A stretch of 64,000 bases of DNA from Pseudomonas sp. HOU2 (GCF_040729435.1 NZ_CP160398.1:806001-870000), one strand, 5' to 3'. Numbered from the stretch's first letter, positions 7,779 through 17,099 are shown. The notes: generated by a model not told the origin, from the letters alone. A program made the numbers and translations.

Positions 7779-8087
7779 TTAACGCTCGACAGGTTGCATC
7801 TCAACGATAGTGCCATTGGTGATCATGACCATCACGTACTTGTCATTGATCTGCACCCACTGCGCCTGGTCGATCGGTGCTTTCAAACCTTTCTGTTTCC
7901 AGTTCTTCAGTGCTTTGTCACTGCGCTGATAGATGTCCGGGGCGCGGTCGTTGACCTTCAATTCACGGTCGCTGGTCGGCGACTGGACGGTGGGTTCGCT
8001 TGAGGTTTGCGCCGCTTGAACAAGTGGGCTGATCCCGGCAATGCCGGCGACGAGGGCCAGGCTGGCGATTAGGGTTTTGCTGTTCAT
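7779..8087 (-). CDS. RcnB-like periplasmic protein
   Basis: A 102-residue exported protein with a clear signal peptide (MNSKTLIASLALVAGIAGI, predicted cleavage after LVQA). The mature part contains an APDIYQR...LKNWKQKGLKAPIDQAQWVQINDKYV segment resembling the RcnB group of periplasmic proteins, which in E. coli modulates nickel/cobalt homeostasis. A strong AGGAGG precedes the ATG at 8087, rejecting the longer open frame. No metal transporter is adjacent, and the family call is tentative. Confidence 0.7.
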   Translation of the reverse strand: MNSKTLIASLALVAGIAGISPLVQAAQTSSEPTVQSPTSDRELKVNDRAPDIYQRSDKALKNWKQKGLKAPIDQAQWVQINDKYVMVMITNGTIVEMQPVER

Positions 8088-8200
8088 CGGTGAACCTCCT
8101 TCAGATGGGTGATGCCTGTACTCCGACTGCTGAGTCAGGAAATCATTCCTTGTTTTTTTGCCTGGGCTGGTTAGGGGATTGTAGTTGGCAGGCAGAACGT

Positions 8201-8360
8201 CATCGCTGGCAAGCCAGCTCCCACAGGTTTTTTTGGCGGTGCCGGAACAGTGGGCACACCGCAGAAACGGTGGGAGCTGGCTTGCCAGCGATGGCGTCGG
8301 CATATGCAACATCTCCACGACTGACACACCGCTTTCGCGAGCAGGCTGGCTCCCACAGGT
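8201..8360. repeat. REP pair, family B, plus a half copy
   Basis: Inverted copies of GGAGCTGGCTTGCCAGCGAT at 8201-8293 and a third half copy (GCGAGCAGGCTGGCTCCCAC) at about 8337-8357. The rest of the gap up to the MFS gene shows no other feature I can support. Confidence 0.8.
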
Positions 8361-8513
8361 TAGACGGTATTTTCAGGATTGATCCGCTTTGCACATCAAT
8401 CCATGCCAACAATGCAATTAACATCCGGTTACACCTGCGCGACCATCCGCCGCAATAACAACCGTGCGCCGCTTCCACGTCGCGCACGTCATAAAAGCGG
8501 TGGAGATTTTTCT

Positions 8514-9806
8514 ATGACAGCCTCAATCCCACACGGCGGCTCGCGAGCCGGCGCCATTTTCCGGGTCACCTCGGGCAACTTCCTCGAACAGTTCGACTTC
8601 TTTCTGTTCGGCTTCTACGCCACGCAGATTGCGGCGGTGTTCTTCCCGGCGAGCAGTGAGTTCGCTTCACTGATGATGACTTTTGCCGTATTCGGCGCAG
8701 GCTTTCTGATGCGTCCGCTGGGGGCGATCGTGCTCGGCGCCTACATCGATGACGTCGGTCGGCGCAAAGGTCTGATCGTCACCCTGTCGATCATGGCCAG
8801 CGGCACGATCCTGATTGTGCTGGTGCCCGGATACGAGACCATTGGTCTGTTCGCCCCGGCCCTGGTGCTGATCGGACGACTGTTGCAAGGCTTCTCCGCC
8901 GGTGCGGAACTGGGCGGTGTTTCGGTGTACCTGTCCGAAATCGCCACGCCCGGCCGCAAGGGCTTTTTCACGGCCTGGCAGTCGGCCAGTCAGCAGGTGG
9001 CGATCATTGTCGCTGCGGCGTTGGGCTATGCGCTGAACGCGTGGATGGCGCCGAGCGTGGTGGCCGATTGGGGCTGGCGCATTCCGTTTTTCGTCGGTTG
9101 CATGATCGTGCCGTTCATCTTCCTGCTGCGCCGTAACCTGGCGGAGACCGAAGAATTCGCTGCACGCAAACACCGCCCGAGCATGAAGGAAGTGTTCCGC
9201 ACCCTCGGTCAGAACTGGGGCGTGGTGCTCGGTGGCATGCTGATGGTCGCGCTGACCACCACCGCGTTCTATCTGATTACGGTGTACGCGCCGACCTTCG
9301 GCAAAACCGTGCTGCACCTGAGCACTTCCGATGCACTGTTGGTGACCTTGCTGGTCGGCGTATCGAACTTCTTCTGGCTGCCGATTGGCGGCATGTTGTC
9401 CGACCGCATCGGCCGGCGCCCGGTGCTGATCGCCATGGCGCTGCTGGCCCTGGCCAGTACCTATCCGGCGCTGTCGTACCTGGTGCAGGCGCCGAGCTTC
9501 AGTCACATGTTGCTGTCGCTGCTGTGGCTGTCGTTCATCTACGGCATGTACAACGGCGCGATGATTCCGGCGCTGACCGAGATCATGCCGGTGGAAGTGC
9601 GGGTGGCCGGTTTCTCCCTCGCCTACAGCCTGGCGACCGCGATTTTCGGCGGCTTCACCCCGGCGATGTCGACCTTCCTGATCCAGTACACCGGCGACAA
9701 AGCGGCACCGGGTTACTGGATGAGCGTCGGCGCACTGTGTGCGTTGTGCGCCACGTTGTACCTCTATCGCCGCGCGGGCGGCCGTTTGCAACCGGTTGCC
9801 GCATAA
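8514..9806 (+). CDS. MFS transporter, citrate/tricarballylate:H+ symporter family
   Basis: A 430-residue major facilitator with about 12 transmembrane segments. The MFS loop motif DDVGRRKG follows the second segment, and [24 protein letters not shown] is typical of the metabolite:H+ symporter group (citrate, tricarballylate, ketoglutarate). Di- or tricarboxylate import is therefore the likely role. The ATG at 8514 is chosen (GGAGA upstream); an earlier in-frame start would add a non-homologous arginine-rich tail. A solute-binding protein gene follows after 12 bases and a LysR gene is convergent, so the three are probably one regulatory unit. Confidence 0.85.
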   Translation: MTASIPHGGSRAGAIFRVTSGNFLEQFDFFLFGFYATQIAAVFFPASSEFASLMMTFAVFGAGFLMRPLGAIVLGAYIDDVGRRKGLIVTLSIMASGTILIVLVPGYETIGLFAPALVLIGRLLQGFSAGAELGGVSVYLSEIATPGRKGFFTAWQSASQQVAIIVAAALGYALNAWMAPSVVADWGWRIPFFVGCMIVPFIFLLRRNLAETEEFAARKHRPSMKEVFRTLGQNWGVVLGGMLMVALTTTAFYLITVYAPTFGKTVLHLSTSDALLVTLLVGVSNFFWLPIGGMLSDRIGRRPVLIAMALLALASTYPALSYLVQAPSFSHMLLSLLWLSFIYGMYNGAMIPALTEIMPVEVRVAGFSLAYSLATAIFGGFTPAMSTFLIQYTGDKAAPGYWMSVGALCALCATLYLYRRAGGRLQPVAA

Positions 9807-9818
9807 GGAGCAATCACC

Positions 9819-10586
9819 TTGAAAAAACTGATCAATCTCAGCGCCATCGCCCTCTTCGCTTTCAGCGCCCTGGCCCATGCTGAACAGCTGAATGTGATGA
9901 CGTCGGGCGGCTTCACCGCCGCCTACAAAATCCTCGGCCCGAAATTCGCAGCCGCGACCGGCAACACCCTCGATACCCAGCTCGGCCCGTCGATGGGCAA
10001 GGCGCCGGAGGCGATCCCCAATCGCCTCGCCCGTGGCGAACACGCCGACGTGGTGATCATGGTCGGCTACGCCCTTGACGACTTGATCAAACAGGGCAAG
10101 GTCGACCCGGCCTCGCGGGTCGAACTGGCGGATTCGCGGATCGGTCTGGTGGTGCGTGAAGGCGCGCCGAAGCCGGACATCAGCAGCGTCGAAAGCCTGA
10201 AGAAAACCCTGCTCGACGCAACATCGGTGGCCTACTCCGACAGCGCCAGCGGCGTGTACATCGAGAAAGAGCTGTTCAACAAACTCGGTGTTGAGGATCA
10301 ACTGAAGCCGAAAGCGAAGATGATTCCGAAAATCCCGGTGGGCTCGGTGGTCGCTACCGGGGACTATCAACTGGGCTTCCAGCAGGTCAGCGAATTGCTG
10401 CCGGTGCCGGGGGTGAGTTTTGTCGGGAAGATTCCGGAATCGGTGCAGTCGGTGACGCGGTTTGCCGCCGGCATCCCGGTCGGCGCGCAGCATCCGAAAG
10501 AGGCCAAGGCCTTGCTCGACTACCTCGCCGCGCCTGCCGCTCAGGCTGACGTGCAGGCCACCGGGCTGGATTCGGTCAAGCGCTGA
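9819..10586 (+). CDS. Exported solute-binding protein, ModA-like
   Basis: A 255-residue periplasmic binding protein with signal peptide (cleavage expected after LAHA). The body has the type II binding-protein layout seen in molybdate-type proteins: LNVMTSGGFTAAYKILGPKFA at the start of the mature protein and VAYSDSASGVYIEKEL in the second lobe. No ABC permease or ATPase is nearby. It forms an apparent operon with the MFS gene 12 bases upstream, so an organic acid ligand is as likely as molybdate. It converges with and overlaps the LysR gene by 11 bases. Confidence 0.8.
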   Translation: MKKLINLSAIALFAFSALAHAEQLNVMTSGGFTAAYKILGPKFAAATGNTLDTQLGPSMGKAPEAIPNRLARGEHADVVIMVGYALDDLIKQGKVDPASRVELADSRIGLVVREGAPKPDISSVESLKKTLLDATSVAYSDSASGVYIEKELFNKLGVEDQLKPKAKMIPKIPVGSVVATGDYQLGFQQVSELLPVPGVSFVGKIPESVQSVTRFAAGIPVGAQHPKEAKALLDYLAAPAAQADVQATGLDSVKR

Positions 10587-11490
10587 TCGTTGGCGGCTGG
10601 ACTTTCATTTCCACCACCAGCCGCTCCAGTTCCAATGCTGCCGGGGTCAACGTGCGACCCCGGCGCTTGATGATGCCGACACTGCGCATCACTTGCGGAT
10701 CGGTCAACGGCACTCGCGTCAGAATCGGATGATCCGGTCCGGGCATCGCCATCAACGGCACCGCCGCCACTCCCAGCCCCGCTTCCACCAGACCGATCAT
10801 CGTCGTCACGTGTCGCGTCTCGCAGATGCTTTGGCGCTGCGGCACCACGCTGCTCAAGGCCTGATCGAGCAGGAAACGGTTGCCGGACGTCTTGTCGAGC
10901 GAGATGTAGTCCTGCTGATAGAACTCGTCCCAGCTCACGCTGCTGCGTCCGGCCAACGGGTGATCGCGACGACAGGCGACCACATAGCACTCCTGCACAA
11001 GCGGTTCGAAATCGACTTTGGCATCCTGCGTGCCGAGGAAACTCAAACCGAAATCCGCCTCGCCATTGACCACCGCGCTGAGCACATCGTGGGCGCTGGA
11101 GTCGAGGACTTTGACCTTGATCCGTGGAAATTGCTGGTGATAGCGGGCGACCACTCGCGGCATGAAGTAATACGCCGCCGACGGCACGCAGGCAACGGTA
11201 ACGTGGCCCAGACGCGTGGAAGCCACTTCACTGATGCCCAACAACGCCACATCCAGATCATCGAGCAAGCGTTCGACGCTGGGCATGAACCCGCGCCCGG
11301 CCTGGGTCAGGCTGACCTTGCGCGTGGTGCGCTCGAACAGCTTTACGCCCAGTGCGTCTTCGAGCTTTTCGATGCGTCGGCTCAACGCCGGCTGCGAAAG
11401 GCGCACTGTGTCGGCAGCCTTGCGGAAACTGCCCTGCTCGACCACGGCGCGAAAAGCTTGCAGGTCGTTGAGATCGAAGTTGATGGCCAT
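10576..11490 (-). CDS. LysR-family transcriptional regulator
   Basis: A 304-residue LysR regulator: N-terminal winged helix-turn-helix (FRKAADTVRLSQPALSRRIEKLE, residues 22-44) and a C-terminal co-inducer domain. It overlaps tail-to-tail with the solute-binding protein gene and probably regulates that gene and the MFS transporter in response to their substrate. The ATG at 11490 gives the standard family length. Confidence 0.9.
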   Translation of the reverse strand: MAINFDLNDLQAFRAVVEQGSFRKAADTVRLSQPALSRRIEKLEDALGVKLFERTTRKVSLTQAGRGFMPSVERLLDDLDVALLGISEVASTRLGHVTVACVPSAAYYFMPRVVARYHQQFPRIKVKVLDSSAHDVLSAVVNGEADFGLSFLGTQDAKVDFEPLVQECYVVACRRDHPLAGRSSVSWDEFYQQDYISLDKTSGNRFLLDQALSSVVPQRQSICETRHVTTMIGLVEAGLGVAAVPLMAMPGPDHPILTRVPLTDPQVMRSVGIIKRRGRTLTPAALELERLVVEMKVQPPTISA

Positions 11491-11570
11491 GGCGGAACTC
11501 GCAGGAATTGATTCGCAAAGGCTATCAATGTAACCAACTGATGCAAATTATTACAGACTCACACCGCCCC

Positions 11571-11664
11571 CTGTAGGAGCTGCCGCAGGCTGCGATCTTT
11601 TGATCTTGATATTGATCCTCAAAAACAACATCAAAAGATCGCAGCCTGCGGCAGCTCCTACAGG
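11571..11664. repeat. REP pair, family A
   Basis: Near-perfect inverted repeat of GGAGCTGCCGCAGGCTGCGA with GATCTTTTGATC spacer, between divergent genes. Confidence 0.88.
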
Positions 11665-11739
11665 GATCTTCGGTGGATCTTGAATCGATTCAGCCTTTAT
11701 CCTTGTTGCCCCCGCCGTACCGCTGTCAGGAGTTGTGTC

Positions 11740-13548
11740 ATGCCCCATGAAGGCAATCTGTTACAAGCCGCTGTCGTGTTTCTCTTCGCAGCGGTGCTCA
11801 CCGTGCCCTTGGCCAAACGCCTGCAACTGGGCGCGGTGCTCGGTTATCTGTTGGCAGGGGTGATCATCGGCCCGTCGGTGCTCGGTCTGATCGGTAATCC
11901 GCAGAGCGTCGCGCATATTTCCGAACTGGGCGTGGTGTTGCTGCTGTTCATCATCGGCCTTGAGCTGTCGCCACGGCGCTTGTGGGTGATGCGCAAATCG
12001 GTATTCGGCGTGGGTCTGGCGCAGGTGCTGCTGACTGCAGCGGTGATCGGCGTACTGGCGTTGTACGTGTTCGGTCAGCCGCTGAACAGTGCGATTGTGC
12101 TCGGCCTTGGCCTGGCGCTGTCGTCCACCGCATTCGGCCTGCAAAGCCTGGCCGAGCGCAAGGAACTGACCAGCCCGCACGGGCGGCTGGCGTTTGCGAT
12201 TCTGCTGTTTCAGGACATCGCGGCGATCCCGTTGATCGCGCTGGTGCCGATGCTCGCCGGCAGCGCCCACGCCAGCAGCAACGCGGAAAGCCTGAACCAC
12301 GGTCTGCAAGTGCTCGGCGGGATCGCCGTGGTGGTGGTCGGCGGGCGTTATCTGTTGCGTCCGGTGTTCCGCGTGGTGGCGAAAACCGGTCTGCCGGAGG
12401 TGTCCACCGCCACCGCATTGCTGGTGGTGATCGGTACGGCGTGGCTGATGGATCTGGTTGGCGTGTCGATGGCGCTTGGGGCTTTCCTCGCTGGCCTGCT
12501 GCTGGCGGATTCGGAATATCGCCATGAACTGGAAGCGCAGATCGAGCCGTTCAAGGGCTTGCTGCTCGGGCTGTTTTTCATCAGCGTCGGCATGGGCGCC
12601 AACCTAAGTCTGCTGCTGAGTGCGCCGATCACCGTGCTGGGCCTGACGCTGCTGCTGATCGGCTTGAAGTTGCCGCTGCTGTTTGTGGTCGGGCGCCTGG
12701 CGGGTGGGCTGACCAAAGTCAGTGCGATTCGCCTGGGCATCGTGCTCGCGGCCGGCGGGGAATTTGCCTTTGTAGTGTTCAAGATCGGTCGCGACCAGGG
12801 CCTGTTCGAACCGCGCCTGTATGACCTGCTGGTACTGACCATCACCCTGTCGATGGCATTGACGCCGTTGCTGTTGTTGATCTGCGCACGGCTGGTCAGC
12901 CCGAAAGTGCAGCCGGTGGAAGTGCCGGAGAAATTTCGTGAGATCGACACTGAAGCACCGCGCGTGGTGATTGCCGGCATGGGCCGGATGGGCCAGATCG
13001 TGGCGCGGATTCTGCGCGCGCAGAACATTAAGTTCGTGGCGCTGGACACCTCGGTGGAAACCATCGAACTGTCGCGCAGTTTTGGTGGCGTGCCGGTGTT
13101 CTATGGCGACCCGATGCGCCCGGAAATCCTCAATGCGGCGAAGGTGGGCGAGGCAGAATATTTTGTCATTGCCACGGATGACCCGGAGACCAACATCAAG
13201 ACCGCCGAGATCGTGCGCAAGCTGTATCCGCACATGAAAATCATCGCCCGGGCGCGCAACCGTCAGCATGTGCATCGTCTGGTGGATGTCGGCGCCGAAG
13301 CGATTCGCGAGACCTATTACTCAAGCCTGGAAATGAGCCGGCGCACGCTGGTCGGGCTGGGTCTGACCCAGGCCCAGGCCGATGCGCGGATCAAGCGCTT
13401 CAAACATCACGATGAGCAGGTGCTGGAAGCCCAGCACGCGATCTACGACGACGCCGCCAAAGTCCTGCAAACCGCCCAGGAAGCCCGGGCGGAGCTGGCG
13501 CGATTGTTCGAGTCGGATCAACTGGAAGAGGAAGCGCGCAAGGCCTGA
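11740..13548 (+). CDS. kefC: KefC-type monovalent cation:proton antiporter
   Basis: A 602-residue CPA2-family protein: an N-terminal membrane domain of about 12 segments (residues 1-380), then a cytoplasmic RCK/TrkA-N domain beginning PRVVIAGMGRMGQIVARIL around residue 407 that binds nucleotide, and a charged C-terminal tail. KefC homologues are glutathione-gated K+/H+ antiporters that acidify the cytoplasm during electrophile stress. No KefF ancillary gene is adjacent. The start at 11740 is supported by AGGAG eight bases upstream. Confidence 0.85.
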   Translation: MPHEGNLLQAAVVFLFAAVLTVPLAKRLQLGAVLGYLLAGVIIGPSVLGLIGNPQSVAHISELGVVLLLFIIGLELSPRRLWVMRKSVFGVGLAQVLLTAAVIGVLALYVFGQPLNSAIVLGLGLALSSTAFGLQSLAERKELTSPHGRLAFAILLFQDIAAIPLIALVPMLAGSAHASSNAESLNHGLQVLGGIAVVVVGGRYLLRPVFRVVAKTGLPEVSTATALLVVIGTAWLMDLVGVSMALGAFLAGLLLADSEYRHELEAQIEPFKGLLLGLFFISVGMGANLSLLLSAPITVLGLTLLLIGLKLPLLFVVGRLAGGLTKVSAIRLGIVLAAGGEFAFVVFKIGRDQGLFEPRLYDLLVLTITLSMALTPLLLLICARLVSPKVQPVEVPEKFREIDTEAPRVVIAGMGRMGQIVARILRAQNIKFVALDTSVETIELSRSFGGVPVFYGDPMRPEILNAAKVGEAEYFVIATDDPETNIKTAEIVRKLYPHMKIIARARNRQHVHRLVDVGAEAIRETYYSSLEMSRRTLVGLGLTQAQADARIKRFKHHDEQVLEAQHAIYDDAAKVLQTAQEARAELARLFESDQLEEEARKA

Positions 13549-13638
13549 CCTCCTTGCCCAGATCCAGATTTCGTACCGACAGGCCTGACGCCTTCGCGGG
13601 CAAGCCCGCTCCCACAGGTTTTGTGAACGCCCGAAAAC

Positions 13639-13714
13639 CCTGTAGGAGCTGCCGCAGGCTGCGATCTTTTGATCTTGATCTTAAAAGATCGCAGCCTGCG
13701 GCAGCTCCTACAGG
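13639..13714. repeat. REP pair, family A
   Basis: Tight inverted pair of family A REPs between the convergent kefC and hcnC; may serve as a bidirectional terminator. Confidence 0.88.
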
Positions 13715-13722
13715 GGATTGGG

Positions 13723-14982
13723 TCAGGCCAGCTCTAATTCGCGCTCTTGCTTGACCGGTGCAGTCTCAAACCGGTCCGCGAGGAACGGCGTGATATCCAG
13801 CGGCAGCGTTTCCTGGTTGACCAGTTTGTCCAGCAGCACCCCGGTAATCGCCGAGGTCAGGATGCCGGTGCGAAAGTGCCCGCAGGCATTCAGGTAACCC
13901 TCCACCCCGCGCATCGGCCCCAGGATCGGCAGTTCATCCGGCGAGCCCGGGCGCAAGCCGGCCCAGGTGCGCTTGAGATTGACGTCCTTGAGTTCTGGCA
14001 GGCAACGCACCGCGCCCTGCACCAGCCCGGCGATTTCCGGGTAGGTGGTGGTGACGTCGAAACCTTTGTCTTCGGTGGTGCTGCCGATCAGGATCTCGCC
14101 GTTGTCCTTCTGCGCCACATAGCAGTCGCTGGTGGTCAGGCAGCCGTTGAGGATCTTCGGCATGCGCTCGGTCAGCAGGATCTGGCCCTTGACTGGCTTG
14201 ACCGGAATCCGCACACCGGTGGCCCACTCACTCAAGTCCGCCGCCCAGGCACCAGCGGCGTTGATCAGGGTCTTGCAGTGGAACACGCCCTCTTCGGCCG
14301 TCTGCACGCCCGTCACGCGGCTGCCGTGGTGCAACACACCGGTGACGTTGGTGTTGACGTAGATATCGACGCCATTCTGCCGCGCGCCTTCCATGTAGGC
14401 ATCGGCGAGGCGGAACGGGCTGACCTGGTGATCGCAGAGAAACTCCAGCGCACCCCGGGCCTCGTGGCTGACGCTCGGTTCGGCTTCGCGCAGTGCAGCC
14501 TGATCGAGCCAGCGCACCTGATCGGCCAGATGCGGAATACAGCTGACAATGTGCTCGGCGTAGAGCCGGTCCTCGTCGTCATAGATGACGAACTTCAGCC
14601 CGGTCTTTTCAAACTTGAAATCCATCCCGTGCTTGTCGATCAACTCGCGGTGCAGTTGCGGGTACAGCGCGTTGGACTGCAAGGCGAAATCGAAGAACGA
14701 CTCTGGCAGGATGTGCGGCGTACTGGCGTCCACCGCGACCGCAGCGCCCTGGGTTTCACGTTTGCGGTTGGCCGACATCATGCGGAAGAAAATCACCCCG
14801 CAGCCCAGCCCCACCGACTCGCCGATGGCCCACAAGCCGCCGGCCGAAGCGCGGGTCGCATTGCCCGGGCGCTTGGCGTCGATCAGCGCGACCTTCAGAT
14901 TTTCGCGTTTGGACAATTGATAGGCGCAGGACGCCCCGATCACGCCGCCGCCGGCAATGACCACGTCATAGAACTTACTCAT
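13723..14982 (-). CDS. hcnC: Hydrogen cyanide synthase subunit HcnC
   Basis: A 419-residue FAD-dependent oxidoreductase of the glycine/D-amino-acid oxidase type. The dinucleotide-binding motif VVIAGGGVIGASCAYQL begins at residue 7, and the C-terminal GLRPGSPDELPILGP region is typical of DAO-like enzymes. With HcnA and HcnB it forms the membrane-associated enzyme that oxidises glycine to HCN and CO2. It is the third gene of the hcnABC operon and overlaps hcnB by 8 bases. The start at 14982 gives the expected length. Confidence 0.92.
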   Translation of the reverse strand: MSKFYDVVIAGGGVIGASCAYQLSKRENLKVALIDAKRPGNATRASAGGLWAIGESVGLGCGVIFFRMMSANRKRETQGAAVAVDASTPHILPESFFDFALQSNALYPQLHRELIDKHGMDFKFEKTGLKFVIYDDEDRLYAEHIVSCIPHLADQVRWLDQAALREAEPSVSHEARGALEFLCDHQVSPFRLADAYMEGARQNGVDIYVNTNVTGVLHHGSRVTGVQTAEEGVFHCKTLINAAGAWAADLSEWATGVRIPVKPVKGQILLTERMPKILNGCLTTSDCYVAQKDNGEILIGSTTEDKGFDVTTTYPEIAGLVQGAVRCLPELKDVNLKRTWAGLRPGSPDELPILGPMRGVEGYLNACGHFRTGILTSAITGVLLDKLVNQETLPLDITPFLADRFETAPVKQERELELA

Positions 14983-16384
14983 GGGAAGCGGCCTCCGTGC
15001 CGACGGACTGGAACGCGGAAAATGGAATCGGATCAATCGGGAAACGCGGACGCAGCCAGCCAACGTCCTTGCGCCCGGTGGCCTGACGCAGACGGTCGCT
15101 GCAATAGCCGACGCACATCCGGCCCTGACAATCGCCCATGCTCACCCGGGTGCGCATCTTCAGGCTGGCGATGTCCTGCACGCCCTGCTCCAGCGCCAGA
15201 TCGATGTCAGCGCGGGTCGCATGTTCGCAGCGGCAGATCACCGTGTCGGCGGCCGGCAAAGCGGTCTGGCCGACACCGCGTTCGGTGTAGCGATCGACCG
15301 CCGCACGGAAGCGCACGATGGATTTGAGTTTGCCCAGGTAACGGTCGCGGCGAACCCGTGCCAGTTCTTCTTCGATCACCCCGCGTTGCAGGAGGATCGA
15401 GGTCGCGGCGATCTTGCCCGCAAGCATCGCCGCTTCACCGCCGCGAATCCCGCCCATGTCACCGGCCAGATGCACGTGCGGTTCGTTGCTTTGCTGCCAC
15501 ACATTGGAATTGGCGCGCAGGTAGCCGTCGTCGCTGAAACCGTGATCGAGGCCCATCTGCTGACTGAGTTGGGTGCGCGGGATGAAGCCGTAACCGACCG
15601 CCAGGGTCTGGGCTTCGAAGCGCTCGACCTGAGTCAGATCAGGTTCCCAACTGGCCGAATACGGCGCGACAGTCACGCTCTTCAATTCACCTTCGCCGTG
15701 GGCTTCGACAACGCCCCAGCCGTAGTTCATCGGAATGCCATGCAGCTTCAGATAGGCAAGCATGCTCAGGCCGTCGAGGAACAGCTGCGGTTTGTTCAGC
15801 AGCGCCAGACTTTCGCGGGCGATCTTGCCGAACGCGCAGGCTTCATAAACGCCCGCGACCTTGACCCCGGACGCATGCAACTGGGTCGCCACCAGCGGCA
15901 GCAGCGGCCCGGTGCCGGCAATGATCACCGGCCCTTGCGGCTTGACCACGCCACTTTTGATTTGCAGTTGCAGGCCGCCGAGCATGATCACCCCCGGCAG
16001 GGTCCAGCCGGGGAACGGCACGCTGCGCTCGTGGCAACCGGCGGCCAGCAGCAATTGCGGGTATTCGATCTCGTGCAGTTGCTCATCGCCGTCGAGCACC
16101 ACCAGCGCACGGGTGCCTTCGGCGCCGACCACGCGGTGATTGAGGCGCACGTCGATCAGCCCGGATTGCTCCTGGAAATCACCGTGCAATGTGCTCAGGG
16201 CTTCGGCATAGCGCGGCCCCAGATAATCCAGTTGCACGCCGTCACGCAGCGGCCCGCGATAGACCACGCCGCCGAGGCGCGAGGCTTCTTCGAGCAAGGT
16301 GCAGCGCACACCATGGCGCGCCAGTTCGATGGCCGCCGCCATCCCCGCCGGACCACCGCCGACGATCACCGGTTGCAGGCTCAT
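14975..16384 (-). CDS. hcnB: Hydrogen cyanide synthase subunit HcnB
   Basis: A 469-residue flavoprotein. The N-terminal Rossmann motif VIVGGGPAGMAAAIELA (residues 6-22) binds FAD and a second nucleotide-binding GPVIIAGTGPLLPLVA lies near residue 150. A C-terminal BFD-like cysteine cluster (ICRC near residue 400 and MGDCQGRMCVGYC further on) would bind a 2Fe-2S centre, as in opine-oxidase-type subunits. It overlaps hcnA by 4 bases (ATGA) and hcnC by 8, so all three are translationally coupled. Confidence 0.92.
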   Translation of the reverse strand: MSLQPVIVGGGPAGMAAAIELARHGVRCTLLEEASRLGGVVYRGPLRDGVQLDYLGPRYAEALSTLHGDFQEQSGLIDVRLNHRVVGAEGTRALVVLDGDEQLHEIEYPQLLLAAGCHERSVPFPGWTLPGVIMLGGLQLQIKSGVVKPQGPVIIAGTGPLLPLVATQLHASGVKVAGVYEACAFGKIARESLALLNKPQLFLDGLSMLAYLKLHGIPMNYGWGVVEAHGEGELKSVTVAPYSASWEPDLTQVERFEAQTLAVGYGFIPRTQLSQQMGLDHGFSDDGYLRANSNVWQQSNEPHVHLAGDMGGIRGGEAAMLAGKIAATSILLQRGVIEEELARVRRDRYLGKLKSIVRFRAAVDRYTERGVGQTALPAADTVICRCEHATRADIDLALEQGVQDIASLKMRTRVSMGDCQGRMCVGYCSDRLRQATGRKDVGWLRPRFPIDPIPFSAFQSVGTEAASHE

Positions 16385-16695
16385 ACAACCTCCTGCTCGT
16401 TGATGCGGTTGACCTGGGTTTCAATCTGCATGCCGTCGCGCACCACGGTCTGGCAGGCGCGGCGCTTGTGGCGGCCGTTGATTTTCACCAGGCAGCACTG
16501 GCACACGCCCATGCCGCAGTAGGCACCGCTGATCTGGTTGTGATCGTTGCGTGCGACCTGGCGCACGCCGAGGGACTGAATGACGCTGAGGACGGTTTCG
16601 CCGATAGCCGCGCTGACCGCTTGGCCGTTGATGTGGACGGTCATATCCGCCTGGGTCAGGGGCTGGATATCGAAGGTGCGTTCTAGGCAGTGCAT
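16381..16695 (-). CDS. hcnA: Hydrogen cyanide synthase subunit HcnA
   Basis: A 104-residue 2Fe-2S ferredoxin-like subunit with cluster cysteines C60, C65, C68 and C81 (YCGMGVCQCC, then RACQ). It passes electrons from the glycine-oxidising subunits. An upstream in-frame ATG at 16707 lies within the RsmA/RsmE-type hairpin that contains the Shine-Dalgarno GGA, so the ATG at 16695 is the true start; this matches the known hcnA arrangement. It is first in hcnABC. Confidence 0.92.
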   Translation of the reverse strand: MHCLERTFDIQPLTQADMTVHINGQAVSAAIGETVLSVIQSLGVRQVARNDHNQISGAYCGMGVCQCCLVKINGRHKRRACQTVVRDGMQIETQVNRINEQEVV

Positions 16696-16702
16696 TACGA
16701 TG

Positions 16703-16714
16703 TTCATCCGTGAA
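16703..16714 (-). promoter_or_regulatory. RsmA/RsmE-binding hairpin at the hcnA ribosome site
   Basis: Minus-strand TTCACGGATGAA folds as a 4-bp stem with CGGA in the loop, the GGA being the Shine-Dalgarno of hcnA. This is the sequence known from P. protegens hcnA as the target of translational repression by RsmE, relieved by Gac-controlled small RNAs. Confidence 0.85.
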
Positions 16715-16778
16715 AAGGTTCAGGGTGGGGTTACGTCAGCTCCTTGCTGCGCTCTGCCTGGCGACCCGTTCTGTTTGT

Positions 16779-16792
16779 TTGATGGGGGTCTG
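16779..16792 (-). promoter_or_regulatory. Possible ANR half-site upstream of hcnA
   Basis: Minus strand CAGACCCCCATCAA fits only the right half of the ANR/FNR consensus TTGAT-N4-ATCAA. Oxygen-limited activation of hcnA by ANR is known in pseudomonads; the position, about 85 bases upstream of the start, is plausible but the match is weak. Confidence 0.35.
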
Positions 16793-16858
16793 CCAGGCTA
16801 CTCCATGAGCGCAGCAAATTGCGCACCGGAGCACTGTAGTCGATACCGCGACAAGGGG

Positions 16859-16908
16859 CCTGGATCATTTAAGTTAGGTGATATTGCGAGAGTGAATATT
16901 GATCCAGG
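16859..16908. repeat. 9-bp inverted repeat upstream of hcnA
   Basis: Perfect CCTGGATCA ... TGATCCAGG arms separated by 32 AT-richer bases; not a REP. Could be a regulator binding region for the hcn promoter. Confidence 0.45.
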
Positions 16909-16939
16909 TCGACAAATCCTCCTCCCCTCACACGAACAA

Positions 16940-17019
16940 TGTAGGAGCTGCGCAGGCTGCGATCTTTTGATCTTGATCTTAAAAATAAAAAGATCGCAGC
17001 CTTCGGCAGCTCCTACAGG
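16940..17019. repeat. REP pair, family A
   Basis: Inverted family A pair (one arm lacks two bases of the core) upstream of hcnA and downstream of the minus-strand membrane-protein cluster. Confidence 0.85.
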
Positions 17020-17036
17020 TGAAAGGGCCAGACATG

Positions 17037-17069
17037 AAAAAGCCGCTTTCACCGTGAAGTGAAAGCGGC
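17037..17069 (-). terminator. Rho-independent terminator
   Basis: On the minus strand GCCGCTTTCAC and GTGAAAGCGGC form a strong hairpin followed by TTTTTC, about 30 bases after the 24-residue peptide gene. Confidence 0.8.
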
Positions 17070-17099
17070 CGAGGCAGGGGCCTCAACAGAGCAAATGGA

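Noticed and set aside
8667-10493. 608-residue open frame on the minus strand
   Set aside because: It is antisense to the MFS and binding-protein genes, is arginine/histidine/glutamine-rich like other GC-rich shadow frames, and has no ribosome site.
13747-16522. Long plus-strand frames opposite hcnB and hcnC
   Set aside because: Shadows of the real hcn genes with no recognisable domain and composition typical of antisense frames.
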